From contig CM060962.1 of the NCBI GenBank assembly GCA_030765045.1, positions 91,289,412 through 91,353,411 of the forward strand: 64,000 nt of DNA, written 5' to 3'. The notes beneath the pieces are model-generated. The model worked only from the letters and a program-made list of their open reading frames with translations, searched no databases and was not told where the DNA came from. The first letter of the stretch is position 1. Each line of letters starts with the position of its first letter. The position numbers were made by a program, and so were the translations under genes. The DNA is from Tenodera sinensis (taxonomy: Eukaryota; Arthropoda; Insecta; Mantodea; Mantidae). Below are positions 46,300 to 58,919 of this stretch, in pieces.

Positions 46300-47815
46300 G
46301 AGTGTTGCTTATCTTGCGTACCCCTTTTTCGTTTCACATGGAACTTCAGTGTACATGATTTTCTCAAATGTTCTCTGGTAGATACGTCGCATGCAAGACA
46401 TTAGCAGTAATCGGCCATCATATGTACGTCTCAATGCTCCTGATAACGTCATTCAACATCTTTTAGATCTTGGTGAAACCTCTCACCTTGCTCTTCACTG
46501 ACAGCTGCTAAAATCGACGAGAAGTAATCTGGACGTGGCTTGAGGAAATGAAGCTTCAAACTTATATTACACCCAAGCAGTTTGAAAGTTTCCAGCACAT
46601 TTGTGACAATTTCTATGTATTGAGGGTATTTCACATTGCCTAGAAATTTTTTAACAACCTCTCTGAATCCATTCCACACATCTTTTCCAATTTTGTTCTA
46701 GAGCTAGTAAAATTAAAATCCTTTATCAATTTCCTTATCTGTAGTCCATCAAATACTCCTCTGATTTTAGCATGTGACAATGATGGAAATTTTGTGCATA
46801 AGTACTGGAAGCAAGAGCAACTTTTGTCAAGTGCTTTCATGAATTGTTTCATCAGGCCAAGTTTTATATGTAATGGAGACACATGAAGCACATCAGTAAC
46901 ATTTTTTATCCGTGTTCCAGTTGCTACCTCTCAGGCTGTTGGTCAGTTTCCCAGTGTTTATCCCTCACCCAGCTATCCCATTCACAAAGAAAACAAGGGA
47001 ATTTTGTGTTTTCTTAGTAACAGACCAATGACCTTCAAGTTACATATATTTGCTACTCATGGCCGTAGTACTTAATTTTCTCAAGTACATGCTTCAGAGT
47101 TTCAAAGACTCTTTTAGGTTTGCAGAATATGCAAAGGGTATTGAAGCTAACTTGTTACCATTATAAAGTAACACTGCCTTAAACTTCATTTGGAAGAATC
47201 AATAACAAGACGCCAGTTACTTGGCTCATGTACTTCCCTGCTTAACTGTTGAATAAGATCACACACATCCACTCAAAACACAAATTGACCTTCTACATAG
47301 TACTTGTGAAACTGTATTTTACGATTTCTGTACCATGAAAATGTAATGCCAGGTGATGATAAATTCTTATCCTGTAGTCTTGAGCCCAGTAATTCACTTT
47401 TTAGTTTTGTGAGACCTAAATCCCTCACCAGATCATTTAACTCAAATTGATTAAACTGTTCTGGTGAATTGTCAAATTCCTCTGGATCAGAAACCAACTC
47501 ATTGTCAAAAGACATGGAGCTGATTTCAGATTCACCAAAACTGAGGTCTACGGGTGGTGTAGGTATGGGTAGTTAAGGTCCATGAAGAATAGGCCATGTA
47601 GCCGAGTTCAGATTTGGACACTTAATTCCTGCCTCTTTTTGTTGTTGTTGTTGTTGCCCGCAGCTTTGCACATGCAGAAGTAATAATCGTCATGGTGATT
47701 CTGCTGCTCTCTCCATATCGTTGGTTTGGCAAATGGAATTGCCATCTGTTTTCCTTCATACCAATAACGTGATCCCTCAACACAACTGTTACATGCAATA
47801 TGAGACGTAAACAAT
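46300..47815 (-). pseudogene. Decayed intronless ORF of a repeated, unassigned family
   Basis: Minus-strand blocks read in order. The first is CNSCVEGSRYWYEGKQMAIP with FAKPTIWREQQNHHDDYYFC (zinc-binding-like, split by an (AAC)n-type insertion). Then come FDNSPEQFNQFELNDLVRDL, ITFSWYRNRKIQFHKYY, SPLHIKLGLMKQFMKALD, FREVVKKFLGNVKYPQYIE, LGCNISLKLHFLKPRP, AVSEEQGERFHQDLKDVE and MMADYC. These blocks recur in multi-copy arthropod and cnidarian proteins I remember only as uncharacterised. Intronless copies and dispersed remnants suggest a mobile origin. Frameshifts and stops are frequent. Confidence 0.6.
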
Positions 47816-48766
47816 TTATCCTATCACCAACTTTCTCTTTGAAATACGAGTAATATAGTCTCTTTATTTGAGAGCCTATTTTACATACCTTGTGTTAATA
47901 CAGACAGGACGAAGGATTATGCAGGAGTCAGTGTCTACAAAATCCTCAGAAGTTCTGTTACATTTGTGGGTGTTGTGTGTTCGACAGCAATCTATCTATC
48001 TTCTGGCTATCCTTTTTTTATTATTTTAAAAAGAAAAGAAGAGCAGGCCTCCAGGGCCATATGCACCGCGATCAGAATAGATCTATTGTGCTCTCTTCCT
48101 TTAAATAGCCAAGATCTTAGTGTCCTTCACAAAGTTCACAAGCTTCTTGGCCTTTATTTCTTGAAATTCATGTAATTGCATGGTTTCACAATTGAAGTGT
48201 TTAACTCTGAGGATTGTGAGTGCATCTTGGTCATATAATAAATGAGAAACAGTCATCTTCTTTCCTATATCTTCTACATTTCAGATCAACTACTTTACCA
48301 ATTTTGTAGAGATGTCCATATAACTGAAAGTGTCCTTTTACTAGTGCTGTTGTCTGAGAGTAATTATGCTCATTTTGAGTAGTTCGGCTGTCCTATTCTT
48401 GTTATATGTCAAATAAGAGCTTTTCGAGTGCCTGTTGCCAATAGGGATTCCCAATACTCTGTGTTTTTTCCTTGTCCACTCCCAGATTGCTCCCCATACA
48501 TATCCATGAGACAGTCTGAGTCTAGATTCAGGACCTACAAAGGGAATCTTTGCCCTTTTTTAGCCAGATTGTCTGCCCTTTCATTGCAATAGGTTCCTCC
48601 ATGCCCCGGCCCCCACATCAATTGCACTGAATTGTGCAGTGCCAGTACCATTAGGGCTTCCAGGCACTTCCAGACCAGCTTACATCTGATTAACCTTCCT
48701 TCAAGAGTTTTTAAGGCTGCATGACTGTCAGAAAGTATAGTAATGTGTTCTTATAGTCCTTATTAA

Positions 48767-51237
48767 CCCATTAACACCCAGTGGTATATTTATAGACCAC
48801 TACAGAAGTTATTTTCTATTCAGTTCACATGAATTCCCAAGAGTAATTTCACTATGTATGACACGTTATTGTCTCTTAAAAACTAGAACATTGTGTACTT
48901 TATTAATCTACAGCAATAAGGTGCAAATTATTGCAGTGCCTATGAAAGCATGTTCTTGTTGTGTTTCTCTCCCCACTTTATGTAATACTATAAACTGTTG
49001 ATAAATGTTTGTATTATTGCATCACACAAAGAACATGCTGCTGTGAGCAATTCTAATGCTGAAAATATGAGCCTAAAATCAGGCAATTTACTTACAGACT
49101 GCTGGGCACATGTGTTATCTCACATAAGCACATGAAAACCCTAGCACACTGCAACAGATAGCACATTGTTACTTCTGTAATAGTATGCAAGTATCTGCCA
49201 CGTGTATTATTGGTCTTCTACAGTTTTTCTGTTTGAAACATTGTGAACTGGTGTTCAACAGTATTCTATGTTGTGTTCTTCGAAGTGACGATAACATGTA
49301 AGCACATGGATTCCTAAAGTACATATTTCTTATAATTATCATTTTTGGGGATAAGTTGGTAATTCTGCACTAACAAAAAATTCAAATAATAATATGCAAG
49401 TCAGTTGGTTATTTTTTTGCTTTTCATTATTTTTAGATTACACTCAGATATGGCATGTAACACTAATTACATCATATTCAAAGGAATTATGCTGGTTATT
49501 ATAAGTGACAATAACTTTTCTAATAAAATTCATGATAATAGTAATACAATTGATGTGATTCTACCTCCTGATCCAGACAGTCTGATGAAAATGAAGCACT
49601 GCAGATATAGTAACTGTGAATGACATTCCCAGCCCAGTTGAAGTACATTTCACTGCCTCTGAAAAGAGTGACATACAGGAAACTAATGACTAGGTTTGAA
49701 AAGTCAGCAAAAAAAAAAGAAAGAAAGAGAAAACTTTGAGACCAACTAACATAATATAAAAAATGTGCTTCCAAGTGCACAAACATTCCAAAAAATAAGC
49801 ATGCTTCAAATGAAAAATGGGAAGAAATGAAAACAAGTTTGAAGGATTGTATGCCACTCGAGATTCTGCAAAAAATGTGATATAACACTGCCACAGATGT
49901 TTTGACCCTTACCATAGTTGATAAAAAGCTTTTACTATACCAAATGTTCGCTGATGAGTGGTTCAATTTTAACCTCTTCAGCGATATGGATGTGAAATCA
50001 CGTCCATTTAAAATGACGGATGAGCGATATGGGCATGTATACACGTCCTGTGTGTTTGTGCATTTAACCCTTATTTATCCCTTATCTAACTCAACTTGTT
50101 TTAATTTTCCCTTCATGAAACATTTAAGTAAAGTCTATATACTTTACTGGCTTACCTTTATATGTTCCTTCTGCAGTGATATGCCTCAAAACAGGGATGA
50201 ACACACAAGGGCACATCTCCACATTCGCGAATTCCCTTCTTGTGGCACACGAAACTCTTTCGAGATGGGCGGGACTTCTTTGCTGTTGGTAGTATCCTTT
50301 TAGGATAATGTTTTCCTTGAAGTCTGAGGGGTGCAGGTGTTCTGGATTTTCTACCCCCAACGTGGTACTGTTCAATTAGGCTGCGAGCTATTGATAGTCG
50401 GAAGTCCAGGTAGGTTATTGTCCTGTGTGGGTTTAGAGCTCTCCAAATTACCAAACAATTGTATATGGTTATATCCAGTTGGTGCAAAAATACCTTTTTA
50501 TACCACTTCTCACTTCAGCTACAAGCAGGAAAGTATATGTATGTATTTCAACAAAGAAAGAAACGGAGTCTACTAAGTTACGAAACATGCGCAAGCAAAA
50601 GTTGCAAACACGCTCTATTCTGATGACTTAAGAGACCACGCTTACACTAGTGCTTTGTGTCACATTATGCTGTGTTTTGCTGACGCATTAGCCACACATG
50701 CAATGGGTCAAATACTGTTACTTTCAGAGAACTTATATTAGATGCGTTCGACAGAGCAAAATTAACTTTTGACCACAGTGAAACAAAATAGTGCCATTTC
50801 AATGTTTTGTAAATGCAACTCAACTTTACTGATGATGTACATGTATACTGCATATAACGAGTTTTATGCCAGTTTTTGTTTCATTAAAATAACTTAATAT
50901 TTACACAAAATACAGCTGTGTATATACGAAGCACTTTAAATGCCCTTCGCTGGATATTGGGTAGCAGTTCTCGGCTCGCGGACATTTTAAATGGTCTGTA
51001 ATTGCTTTAAGAAATATTGTTTAATCATAAAATACATGAACTTGATGGAAATATATTAGTTCATCATTACAGTATGTTTTGATACTGTTAATGCCGATGA
51101 GTCCATTTATAGAATGGGTAATTTTGGGACACTGGGTGAATAAAAAGGCAAACAAAATATATTGTTGACATACTGTATGCTAAACCAAAACAATACATAT
51201 GTTTTTCTTAATTTTTGACAAAAAATAAATTAATGGG
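48767..51237 (+). mobile_element. piggyBac-like element B, decayed
   Basis: The ends carry CCCATTAA inverted repeats and the subterminal word ACCCAGTG in inverted orientation (48776 and about 51130). Inside are transposase traces on the + strand: NTIDVILPPDPDSLMKMK (49.55 kb) and LLYQMFADEWFN (49.95 kb), like the acidic N-terminus and the first conserved block of piggyBac proteins. The rest of the transposase is missing. A copy of piggyBac A has inserted after DEWFN. There is thus a nest of LINE > B > A2. Confidence 0.72.
49973..51007 (-). mobile_element. piggyBac-like A2, internally deleted copy of A1
   Basis: It begins TTAACCTCTTCAGCGATATG at the TTAA 49969-49972 and follows A1 base by base with about 5-10 percent change. 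At about 50500 it jumps over roughly 1.4 kb (the A1 interval from about 20060 to 21455). It then continues through 'cttctcacttcagctacaag' to the right end. Only the transposase C-terminus is left, with NPHRTITYLDFRLSIARSLI and the Cys-rich tail. The right terminal repeat is eroded and the boundary is estimated. Confidence 0.85.
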
Positions 51238-51699
51238 TTAATACTTGCCAATATTCCATATTGGCAAGCCAATATGGAATGCATTTCTGCTTGAAAAACA
51301 GTAGCATATTGATCGAGGCTGAAAAACAATTTCTTGCCGCAGCCAAATACCCCTGTTCCAGTTCCTTCATTAGATTTAGATCCACCTGTATAAATCAAGT
51401 TGATCCCCTTTGGATCCTTGGTCTAATTCCTTGTTTCCATTCATTTCTACCTGGAAATGAAATGGTAAATTTCCTTTCTTTTGATCTTCTCTGTATCATT
51501 TTGTCTGTTGTCGTCTTTAATAACAAATCCAGATTCTTGTCCCTGGGTAAAACAAACTATACAAGAGACAGATATTCTGAAAATATGTGTGAGTGTCTGA
51601 GATTTCAAGCTGATAATTTGGTAAACAGTACTTGGCTAGGTAGAATAAAGGAGCAACTGATAAAAAATGGGGTAAGAGATTTTTGTTAGAGAACTGATA

Positions 51700-52161
51700 A
51701 TCCTTTTAGGGGATATTACAAAGGAGTTAAAACGTGATTGAAGGATATGGAGAGGTAGGTTTTATTTTCATAAATGAGAATAAAAAGGTCTATATAATTT
51801 TATTACAAAGTTAAAGAAAGCATTGAAAAGGAATCATATGTTGAAGTCTGTAACAGAAATAAGCAATTAGGGATAGCTTGGTTTAGATTAGGGATTTGGA
51901 AACTGAAAGGATTGAGGGGGAAATTACACAGGGGCTCAGCCCAATTTGTGGGGAAGAAGAAAATGAGTCATACATAATGTTTGAATGCATGGAGACTAAT
52001 GAATGGAGAAAGTAGTTGATAAAACAAATGGCTAAAGTTGAAGTAGGAGGATTAAATAAGATTTCTAAGGATAAAAGCCAGTTAAGGGACCTAGGGGAAT
52101 TTCTCTTTAGAATGAAAATTAAATATCAGAGACAAATAGGTAACGGGTAGATAATCTAGAC
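51700..52161 (+). pseudogene. LINE X C-terminal fragment
   Basis: Frames encode NKQLGIAWFRLGIWKLKGLR, then SPICGEEENESYIMFECMET and LGEFLFRMKIKYQRQIG. They match the minus-strand ORF at 57957-58280 (LAWFRLGVWQLRGMRGE and CPICGEKEDEIHVIFYC), so this is one LINE family with a C-terminal CxxC-H-C finger. The hAT transposon inserted just behind it. The sequence after the hAT (54757 on) may be its 3' UTR. Confidence 0.7.
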
Positions 52162-54748
52162 CAGTGTTTTTCAACCTGTGGGTCGCGACCCCCTGGGGGG
52201 TCACGAGAGGTCGAGAGAACTCAGTAAAAAAAAAATCAACAAATTTTAAAAAGGTAGATAAATTAAGAAAAAGTTAACAGCATGATACTCGTTATGTTAT
52301 TTATACAAACACATTAACAAAAAATAAAATCTTCGAGTACTCATTCATTTTAATGTGAAGGTTGCACTTGAGCTTGTTCAATCAATTTCTCCCGTCATGG
52401 ATCCGTTTTTGCAACATTAAGTATTAAATCATTTTCCAAATTTAAGCAATTTCTTAGTTTACTTTTTATTTGGGCCATTGGTGAAAATGCCAACTCGCAC
52501 AAGTACAAGGTAGAAAATGAAATCAAACACTTCAAAGCCTCAGTTGTTAATTCCAGGTATTCTGTTTTTCTTTTTAACCAAAAGGTATCCAAATTTTCAG
52601 ACTTGAATTCCAAGTGTAACATCCCATCGGCAGATAATTTCAGTAGACTCTCTTTGAGCTTAGTTGCTAAATTTGCCTCATTTATAGCTGCATTTAAAAA
52701 CGGATTTAAGATCCATCTTTGCCCAGTGCTATCTGATATCTCTTGCACTGAGAAGTAATGACACAATTCTTTCTTCAAATTAACACCATTTTCATACCAG
52801 ATATATATGAGTTGATGTTTATCTCGCTTCCGGCTTCTTCAATGAAAGACTGTGTCGATGAAAATGAATCAAAGTTGTTTTGATTTATAGATGATGACCA
52901 CAATTCAATTTTTTTTATAAAGTCATGGAGTTTGTCTTTTGCTGAAATGACATTTTCATCCTGCACTTGAAGACTTTCATTCAAGTTATTTAAATGCTCA
53001 AATAAGTCAGAAAGAAAAGCCAATTTCAAAAGGAATTCTAGGTCAGAAATGAATTCAGAGTAATGTGACTTGGCTTGCTGTAAATATACTAATAGTTCAG
53101 CGTGAAGTTTCATAACTCTGGTCAGTACTTTGCCTTTTGATAACCACCTAACCTCTCTATGTTAAAGCAAATTGCGGTGTAGTATCCCCATATCTTCACA
53201 AATGATTCAAAACAATTGGGTCTGCCACGCTTTACCTTTAATAGAATTTACAATGTTAATAATAATATTTAGAACTAGACTGTATTCTTGTGGCAAGGTT
53301 TTGGCTCCAAGAGCTTGGCGATGGAGAAAGCAGTGTATCCAACAAGCGTTTGGCATCTGCTCTTTCAGTCTAGCAATAAATCCACTCTTCGCACTAGTCA
53401 TGGTTTTGCTCCGTCACAACAAATAGCAATACGTTTTTGTGCCCAGTCGATATTCGTATCTTGCGTAGCTTCAAGGAACATGTCATGCAAGCACTGCCCT
53501 GTAGTATTCATGGGAAGTGCCTTGCAAAATAGTATTTCTTCCATTAATGTTTCATTGGATTCAAAATGCCCAAAAGCTACAAACTGCGCACAACCCGCAA
53601 TATCCGTTGATTCATCAAATTGGAAGGACACAAAAGAACTTTTCTTTATTTTTTCTACGACTTGATCATGAATGTCAGTCGCCATATTGCTTATCCTGCG
53701 TTGGATGGTATTGTCAGAGAGAGGTATAGATTTGAGCTTTTCGACCTCTTGCTTGCCAAACATAATCTCTGCTATATCTAAAGTCGCTGGTAAAATCAAA
53801 TTTTCGGCAATATTGTAAGGTTTTCCTGCTTTAGCCACACGAAAAGCTACTCGATAGCTAGTGAGCAACAGTTTCTCGTTTAGATTGGATATTTGTCCTA
53901 TAGCAGTTTTTTGATGGTCAAGAGCTCTTAATTTCTGTTCAAAAAATTCCACAGGTTTATTTTTTTCATTAGGATGTTTTGTGTTTAGGTGGCGTACCAA
54001 CTTCGATGGCTTCATGCTTTCTCTTGACAAAATTTCCAATCAAATTACGCACAGCGGTTTATTTTCAATCACAGTAAACCCAAATTTCAAATAATTATCG
54101 TCATAATGATGTTGTTTCTTTATTCCACTACTCCCGCTAGACATTGATGGTTCTGAGGATCTTTTCAGGAATTTATCCATTTTCAATTATAACAAACAAC
54201 TCAACTGCACGTGTCTCACGCTCACAAATAACTTTACAATTACTCCAACTCCAAGGCACCTTACACACAATCCGTATAACACCGTAGTTTCACTTCCAAA
54301 TCGTTTCCACTTATCGCGGTGTTGCTTCTGATTCCACTTGCTTCGCAGTCTTGCACTCAACTGCCGTGGCCGCGGTCGACCGCCCTATTTATAGGCCAGT
54401 GCATTCTAGCAAGAATCATCTCAAAGCATAACGAAACATCTCAAAGCTTGTGGACCTTTCACGGAACCTTAACTAGTTCCGAGTGTTACCAACAGATGGC
54501 GCTGAGAGTCTCGGCCCTAACAAAATGTTTGTATTTGTTTGATAGTTATCAATTCGCCACGTATTCGATTTAAAATTATATGTTTTACATACTTAATTAT
54601 ATACTTATTTCTGAATCCTAATAACACAAAAGCCTAACATTTTTGTATGGATTATATATTTTTAACATTCATGAAAAAAAGGGTTGGGGTCGCGAAGTAT
54701 TTTTTGATACTAGGGGGGTCGTGTCATGAAAAAGGTTGAAAAACACTG
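52162..54748 (-). mobile_element. hAT transposon (ZBED/Charlie-like)
   Basis: A 2587-bp element starting CAGTGTTTTTCAACCTGTGG and ending with inverted GGTTGAAAAACACTG. The ends also carry the GGGTCGCGACCCCC / GGGGTCGCGAAG subterminal words common in hAT families of the Charlie/SPIN kind. The ends and the duplication are intact; the transposase is nearly so, with few lesions. It is in antisense to MPI. Confidence 0.93.
52395..54180 (-). pseudogene. hAT transposase (few lesions)
   Basis: The ATG at 54180 gives a short leader and then a BED-like zinc finger (CVI...LVRHLNTKHPNEKNKP), broken by a TGA at 54040-54042 in place of the second-Cys region. The catalytic block follows: VSFQFDESTDIAGCAQFVAF (first Asp), ICCDGAKP (second Asp, frameshift at about 53400), MTSAKSGFIARLKEQMPNA and CWIHCFLHRQALGAK (CxxH). 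After a stop near 53155 it continues MKLHAELLVYLQQAKSHYSE. Another shift at about 52780 leads to ELCHYFSVQEISDSTGQRWI. The hAT dimerisation motif CELAFSPMAQIKSKLRNCLN stands at the end. Two stops and two shifts suffice to inactivate it. Confidence 0.88.
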
Positions 54749-54868
54749 ATCTAGACTACGAATATACTATTCCTACAGAGATAAGGATTAATACTAAATA
54801 GAAAATGAGGTCCACCTGAGAATGACCAGGGCCAATATACTGAGCACTGAATACACACACGCATGCAC

Positions 54869-54872
<4 letters not shown>

Positions 54873-54922
<50 letters not shown>
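54873..54922. repeat. (CA)n microsatellite
   Basis: About 25 CA units, with degenerate CA/GCA units before and CCCAC after. Confidence 0.95.
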
Positions 54923-54924
<2 letters not shown>

Positions 54925-54949
54925 ACCCACACCCCCCACCCCCTCATGG

Positions 54950-55180
54950 GTAGAAAAAATATATAATATGATTATCAAAGCAAAAATGCTATATGGAATT
55001 GAAATATGGGTTGGTGGTTGGGAAGTTGTGGATACAGTGCACAGGATGTTCTGCAGGGAAATGTTAGGTCTGCCAAATGAACCGCAAAGTAATTTGCTCA
55101 AATTGAAATGAGACATGGGGGGAAGGAAAAGTGTGATTATGGAGAGAGCTTATAAATATTAGATATAGAATATTAAAGCT
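54950..55180 (+). pseudogene. LINE X fragment (post-RT region)
   Basis: VEKIYNMIIKAKMLYGIEIW, VDTVHRMFCREMLGLPN and NLLKLK, then a stop. The YGIEIW...FCREMLG(L)P pattern is typical of the region after the palm in CR1/jockey-like LINEs. It may belong with the fragment at 51700-52161, but it lies in the wrong order for one colinear copy, so rearrangement or separate insertions are needed. Confidence 0.6.
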
Positions 55181-55490
55181 AGATGAGAGTAACTGAAGTA
55201 AACACTTCAAAATCCTTTCCATTATTTGTCCTTTCTTACTAACTCTGAAAGAATGCAGCAATCATATAACCATTGACATTACTTTTTAATAGCCAAATGT
55301 TATTCAGAGATGCTTTTGTTACATTATTTAAAAAATTATAAAGTTACATAATGAATTCTGATCTTATTCTATTGTTCAAGTGCATACATTAAATGTGCAG
55401 TAATCTGTTACAATGTTCACTGTGTTCATCCTCACTTTTTAAGCCATCCCAACAAAGATATTTTGTGTTGTCCTTTTAGTCTGTACAATT
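55181..55490. other. MPI intron 3, no gene seen
   Basis: No recognisable feature. Confidence 0.4.
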
Positions 55491-55534
55491 GATTTTTTAT
55501 TTTTTCGCACATAGTAAGCATTTCATCAAGAAAA

Positions 55535-56051
<517 letters not shown>

Positions 56052-56155
56052 GAAAATTTCATTGAGGTGTTAAAAAGACACACTTCTCATAATTTTCCAT
56101 TAAGTTTAGGATTTATTTACTTAAGGATTATATTCTGTCAAACACTAGACCATGG

Positions 56156-56349
56156 CTATTAGCTAGGTTTATCTCTTCCGGGCATGTAGGCCATGGTCTA
56201 GAAGGCATTGAAGATAGCGACGTTTTGCTAAGTACTGCGCATGGCATCTTCAGGGTAAGATGATCTGCCAAACACGGCAAAACGTCTGTATCTTCAATGC
56301 CTTCGAGACCATGGCCTACAAGGCCGGAAGAGATAAACGTAGCTAATAG
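56156..56349. repeat. Long inverted repeat (hairpin element B)
   Basis: About 73 bp at 56156-56228 pairs with 56277-56349 at roughly 90 percent identity across a 48-base loop. It shares with hairpin A the words GTAGGCCATGGTCTAGA and GACGTTTTGC in the arm, and GGCCATGAAAGCCTAAG just outside the right arm. The remaining arm sequence differs. Confidence 0.85.
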
Positions 56350-56389
56350 TCAGGACATGGCCATGAAAGCCTAAGTTTATACACTAGGC

Positions 56390-57124
56390 TGTGGGTTGTT
56401 TTTATTACTTTTCCGTATAGATCTTCATTAATCTACAATTTTAAAAGTCAATAAAAACAGCCCGTCGTAATTAGGATTATACTACACATTGTTCATTCAA
56501 AAATATTACAAAAAGTTGACAAATATGTCATATAGTAAGTATAAATTATTCACTCATTAAAACTATAAATATATTCCTGTAAAACAGAAATTTAACTTAG
56601 TATTTTGTACTTTTATAACTTATCACTAGCCGATATGCCTAAAATGGAGTAGACAGCTTCCTCCTGCATTTCTTAAATGTCCTCTCGCAATTTTGTGCAT
56701 AAAAGTATGCTTAGTTTTTACTCCAACGTCATGAGAAATGGCAGGAAGGCAGTGGGGAGGAGTGTGTATGGAGTAGTGGGGAAAGGAATCAATCATTGAT
56801 ATGGTGATGCCAAGTAATCCATGCCTTCCTGCCCAGCTAACACAATATTTTATTTCTATGATGTGTGCTAGCACAGATGCAGTCCATTGAATGCTATACT
56901 AGAGGAGATATCTTGGATATGAGCAGGAATGTGTTCAAAGTGATGGCACTCTTAGCCAATATTTTTATACTGTTGATATATGTGAAATTAACTTTATGGA
57001 GGTGACCATTACATTGACATCCATAACTATTAAAGTCTCAATTTAAATGAAAACCAATAATAAAAGTTTTATACACATTACTAAAAAAATATTGTACTTA
57101 ATTAATATTCCTTAATTTGTTTAG
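56390..57124. other. MPI intron 3, distal part
   Basis: No gene. It ends in a pyrimidine-rich TTAATTTGTTTAG acceptor. Confidence 0.5.
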
Positions 57125-57286
57125 GAGATGGAAAGGATCCCCTAGAAGAGTTGGTTTATGATTTAATAAATGATTTTCCAAATGATGTTGGAATATTCTG
57201 TCCCTATTTGCTGAACATTGTGCAGTTGGAGGAGGGTGAAGCAATATTTATACCAGCAAACGAACCTCATTCATACATCTCTGGTG
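57125..57286 (+). CDS. MPI: MPI exon (residues 208-261)
   Basis: The exon follows TTTGTTTAG and starts in phase 1 (A + GA gives Arg208). It continues DGKDPLEELVYDLINDFPND, VGIFCPYLLNIVQLEEGEAI and FIPANEPHSYISG. These match the (Y)PGDIG-x-F-x-YxLN and LxPGEAxFL-x-ANxPHAYL blocks of the family. His256 of NEPHSY is the fourth zinc ligand. The exon ends GGTG|GTGCGT in phase 1, ready for the family's Asp-Cys-x-Glu-Cys-Met-Ala continuation. That exon is not found before base 64000. About 60 percent of a typical 400-430 residue enzyme is therefore in the window. Confidence 0.94.
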
Positions 57287-57649
57287 GTGCGTATTAAATT
57301 AATATAAGCAATTTAGTACCAAATAAGTCTCGGTTACTAGGTGAATCTGACATCTTAGGAGTATGCTTTTATATATATATGTATGCAGTTCGCTAAGTGG
57401 CAGATGCACTTAATGTGGCCTGTTAGCATTGCCCACTATTAGCTCATATAAATATTTTCAATGTCTCCACAGTTATTGAAAAAGCTATTAGGGGACACAG
57501 GATGCGCTGGATTGATGTCCATCTCAAAAACATTGTAGGCAGCCTTCAGTTTTCTAGCTAATTTTATAAACTTCTGTTATTCATTGCTACCTACATCTTC
57601 CACCAACAGAACAACCAGTCAAATAAATCTGTTATCTCGTTCAGTTGAC
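57287..57649. other. MPI intron 4, proximal part
   Basis: No gene or repeat recognised. Confidence 0.45.
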
Positions 57650-58919
57650 AAGTTATAGGTAGATCTCCATATATATATTTTTTTACAGTTGAGAGTATGA
57701 CTAGGCATTCAGCCCAGGCTCTTTGCGAGTCATATCCAATTACATACAATTTATAACAACTTCTTAAAAATACAAAATATCTATTACATCATACTATACC
57801 AAATCATCTTAATCATTATCTGGCTTTAATCCTAGTTAACTAGCCAGATCTTACTAAAGCCAAATTTAAATACCCTTTACCATCTAACCTAAATCTAAGC
57901 TCCATATTTTTCAGTTGACCATCTCCATTTACTCCTAACCTTCCATAAAAACTTCCCTAATTTAGGTATGTGCTTCCAGTGTTCAAAAATCTAATTACAA
58001 TTTTTTTATTCCTAGATAATGATTTCCTATTTATTACATCTTCCCTCCAAATGTTTGTGCCTTTACAGTAAAAGATAACATGAATTTCATCTTCCTTCTC
58101 CCCACAAATTGGGCACATTCCCAGAATAACCTCTCCTCTCATTCCCCTTAGTTGCCAAACTCCTAATCTAAACCAAGCTAACACTTTTCTTTCATTTTTT
58201 GAACAAGCTGACAGGTATTTCTCCTTATCTGAGTCATCTTTAATTTCCCTGTAGTACTTCAACTTACTTTTCTCCCTCATCTGAGCAAATAAAATTTGTC
58301 ATTCTCGTTCTCACTTCTATCTAAAAACCTGTGCCAAACAATCCAATTTTAACCCACCAAACTCCCAACCCATTTTTAACTGACTGCTCCCTAATTTTCC
58401 TCAGCCAGCTATTAGGCACATTACTCATATTTGCTTCTTGATATATGAGGCATATTTTCACTATGTTGGTATCCAGTAACTCTTGCACTCAAAATAAATA
58501 TGTCAATACTCTCTCCATCAGTAATCCTCTCACACCTACCTTTCCTAACTGTTAAAAGCCGCTTCATTTGCTGCATTATTAGGAACTCCCAAAATTATTT
58601 ACTAAAACTTCTTAATATTTAGTCCATTTTACTCCTTCCCTCATCTATTCTCCAGATCTCCCCTGCCCCATAAACCGATCTAGATTCAACCAAGGCTAAA
58701 TAAAGCCTTTCTAGACATTTAATATACATAACTGGTATCAAATACAAACATTGTCGTATTGCTGTCATGGTCATTCTTGCCCTTACCATTGCATATCTCT
58801 TCTGTTTCTCTTATCGCCCATTACTACTTAGCTACCCAGATACGAGAATTCACCCACAACGTGAATTTCTTTGTCTACCACAAACCATTTTTCATGTTTC
58901 TGTAACTTATTACCCTTTT

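Larger units (their letters stand above)
48763..51241. repeat. TTAA target-site duplication of piggyBac-like B
   Basis: TTAA at 48763-48766 and 51238-51241, with terminal CCCATTAA (48767-48774) inverted at 51230-51237. Confidence 0.85.
47970..51420 (-). mobile_element. LINE 3' part (RNase H), split by nested piggyBac-like elements
   Basis: RNase H N-terminal half at 51238-51420: LIYTGGSKSNEGTGTGVFG (catalytic Asp of TDGS changed to Gly) and SLDQYATVFQAEMHSILAC. The C-terminal half at 47970-48766 has ILSDSHAALKTLEGRLI, LMWGPGHGGTYCNERADNLA and then VKGHFQLYGHLYKIGK and CRRY. Removing 48767-51237 together with one TTAA joins ASI to NKDYKNT in one frame. The insert is therefore later than the LINE. 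The reverse transcriptase is absent. Confidence 0.8.
52154..54756. repeat. 8-bp target-site duplication of the hAT element
   Basis: ATCTAGAC at 52154-52161 and 54749-54756, a perfect match. It fits the hAT preference for nTnnnnAn sites. Confidence 0.95.
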
